64,000 bases of DNA from Liolophura sinensis (Eukaryota; Mollusca; Polyplacophora; Chitonida; Chitonidae). Where the stretch lies: contig NC_088295.1 of NCBI RefSeq assembly GCF_032854445.1, positions 188,501-252,500 of the forward strand, given 5' to 3'. Positions 62,442 to 64,000 of the stretch are shown here, piece by piece; the first letter of the stretch is position 1, and each line of letters begins with the position of its first letter. A program made the translations under genes and the position numbers. Under the pieces are notes generated by a model. That model worked only from the letters and a program-made list of their open reading frames with translations, was not told the DNA's origin and made no database searches.

Positions 62442-64000
62442 TCAAGGAGGCGCATAGCCATAAGCCAAGGTGTGGACACCATCTTCGGCTATCTATCGAA
62501 GGGGGACAGTGAGACCTTATTCAGGTGCTGCCCATAGATATGGTGGCGCTCTGATCGCAGCACGTCCATACCGTGGCGGAAGATCTTTTTCTCGAAGAGG
62601 GCCTCTTTGTACTGCTTATGGCGGATGCGCTTTTCCACAACTCCCTTTTTCACGCCCTTGGCCTTCTTAATGTTGGCTCCATCTGCCTCCAGAATGGAGT
62701 ACATCTTGGGGCGCAGACCAATGTATTCGGCGCCCCGCGCACTCGTCCTTTATTTTCCCCAAGACTTTCATATTTGGTACGCTGTGCAGGGGGTGGTCTT
62801 GTGGGTAATCTGAGGTGTCATACAGGTTTGCATTCTCAGCTATATCCCTATAAACATCCTCAGTCTGAACCTCGAGTAGCAGACTATCCGTGCCAATGTA
62901 GAGGAGCTGGCAGCGCTCTCCGTACTGGGCCTTCATGTAGTTGTAGTAGAAGTCGTACATCATGTGCTTGGAGAGATCTAGAATGCTCATGCCCACGTAG
63001 ATAGGTCGGTTTACGACTAGACGGGTCTTGTGCATCTGAATCGCTGCGAGGTCATCACCAAATATGTTTGCCCGTGCGAAGCTCGGGCTGGCTATTAAGT
63101 GTCGGATCTTGTCGTCTTCTCCAGAGCGTACCAGCTTGACGTCCACACGCTTCCGAAGGTTCTCCATGGTATTTCCGAAGACCGAGTTCTTCATTAGCTT
63201 TTACAGGTCCTTCTCGAATTTACTCGCGGCCGTTCTTCGGAGCTCTGTGTTCATCCTGATATAGGGTTCCATCCAAGGGATCTGGGCGAATCTCAGGGCC
63301 CGGTGAACCTTTGTCAGGCGCATTCCCAGAGATAGATACAGCTGTAGGTTCCGGTAGTGCAGGACGTACCGTTCCTTGTTGCGGAGGTTGGGGACCAGCT
63401 TTTCGACCTCGGTAGGCGATTTCTTACCGAGAAGGCCGTGCTAATAGTCGGACATCCACTCCTTCTGGACCACCAGACGCTCCGGGGCTAATGGGTAGCC
63501 GTTATATGCGTTATATAGGCCGGATACTCTAGGTCGAACTCGAGGATGTAACCGGAAGGACTGTCGTGGGGGTGGGTAGCAAACGTTTCGCCGAGACGCC
63601 GCGCGTCATCTACCCACTGGAAGCCGCCCCTTGGAAGGAACTGACTCATAGCCCAGCCATATAGATTATTCGCGTCTAGGTATTGGATGTAGCTGTTTGG
63701 ACTTTCGGGGTTGTCTCCCTCCACCTGCGGATTATTGGTTTTGGCGTGTCGCTTACTTACCATGGAGATACCTCCTCGCAACCCCTTCTCAATGAAGAGA
63801 TGTTGGTCGTAGTCGGTCAAGAGCTCCAGCCCTACCCCGGTCTTCTTGAACAGCGCATCCCACGAGAGACCTGGGCTCGGAAAGTAGTGTGCAGGGTCCA
63901 ATCCATACTGCCGTAAACAAGTCTTCCGGAAGGCCTCAAACACATCGGCCAACAGGAACACGTCTGTGCGGCAGTAAAGGTCTGTGTAGTCTCCCAGATT
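62442..64000 (-). pseudogene. Polinton DNA polymerase B, palm to C-terminus (element 2, start outside window)
   Basis: Enters from the right edge in an open frame: DVFLLADVFEAFRKTCLRQY, LSWDALFKKTGVGLELLTDY, RGGISMVSKRHA and YIQYLDANNLYGWAMSQFLP (motif A). A frameshift lies near 63,500. Next are RNLQLYLSLGMRLTKVHRAL, motif B (KLMKNSVFGNTMEN, where Lys usual after G is Asn), then NRPIYVGMSILDLSKHMMYD. Motif C reads YIGTDS, so the first catalytic aspartate is a glycine. A further shift near 62,725 leads to KMYSILEADGANIKKAK and a C-terminal basic region. Nonsense codons are TAG 63,443-63,441 and TAA 63,203-63,201. The final stop is TGA at 62,444-62,442. Clearly dead. Confidence 0.85.

Larger units (their letters stand above)
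51642..64000 (+). mobile_element. Polinton (Maverick/adintovirus-like) element 2, left end to beyond window
   Basis: A ~12.4-kb block with a terminal inverted repeat at its left end and the characteristic set of genes: protein-primed-type DNA polymerase B, retrovirus-type integrase, packaging ATPase, capsid-like and several conserved small proteins. Gene layout is minus (52,166-55,019), plus (55,030-56,300), minus (56,274-57,620), plus (57,700-62,035), minus (62,442-64,000). No maturation protease is recognised in the visible part. Nonsense codons or frameshifts affect polymerase, integrase, ATPase, capsid and two structural genes, so the copy is not functional as it stands. Base composition (GC-richer, CpG-bearing coding DNA) contrasts with the AT-rich host sequence. 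Confidence 0.85.

Overview
The window looks like a stretch of a repeat-rich marine invertebrate genome, most probably a bivalve mollusc. That call rests on tRNA-headed SINEs of a type I associate with molluscs, Penelope, Gypsy, Tc1 and Polinton relics, and one spliced animal gene. It is an inference from family knowledge, not from a database match.

Layout. Bases 1-1077 are the end of one Polinton (Maverick/adintovirus-like) element: the N-terminal part of a family B DNA polymerase read leftwards, then the terminal inverted repeat. Bases 1078-3802 hold minisatellites interrupted by a probable solo LTR. Bases 3803-10019 are a decayed Ty3/Gypsy retrotransposon whose gag and pol are broken but which carries an intact extra zinc-finger ORF next to its 3' LTR. 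From about 11.4 to 38.6 kb the DNA is a mosaic of at least ten unrelated minisatellite arrays (unit lengths 15, 20, 22, 23, 25, 28, 38, 39, 43 and 51 bp). SINEs, a MITE, a Tc1 scrap and an identical 404-bp module present twice are scattered among them. A Penelope-like relic lies at 39.2-40.3 kb.

The only convincing host gene is a minus-strand glycosyltransferase of the core-2/I-branching beta-1,6-N-acetylglucosaminyltransferase type (GCNT, GT14). Its coding exons are 48797-47741 and 41133-40838, with matching splice sites and phase. The 6.6-kb intron between them holds a 4.2-kb array of a 39-bp unit and a SINE. A probable 5' untranslated exon and TATA box lie at about 49.05-49.17 kb.

From 51,642 to the right edge runs a second Polinton, in the same orientation as the first and inserted into a dead Tc1 transposase. 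It has a TIR, a four-gene minus-strand block of structural-type genes, a divergent plus-strand structural gene, a minus-strand coiled-coil/membrane protein, and then a plus-strand run: major-capsid-like protein, packaging ATPase, accessory protein, two small membrane proteins and integrase. This converges on a minus-strand DNA polymerase B. Polymerase, integrase, ATPase and capsid genes all carry nonsense codons or frameshifts, and the polymerase lacks a catalytic aspartate, so this copy is inactive as it stands. Several smaller structural or membrane genes remain open.

The most interesting structure is the tandem, modular gene set at 52,701-55,019. Paralogues there share an N-terminal module, which resembles a phage fibre motif, joined to different C-terminal bodies. 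They are linked by identical stop-start junctions.
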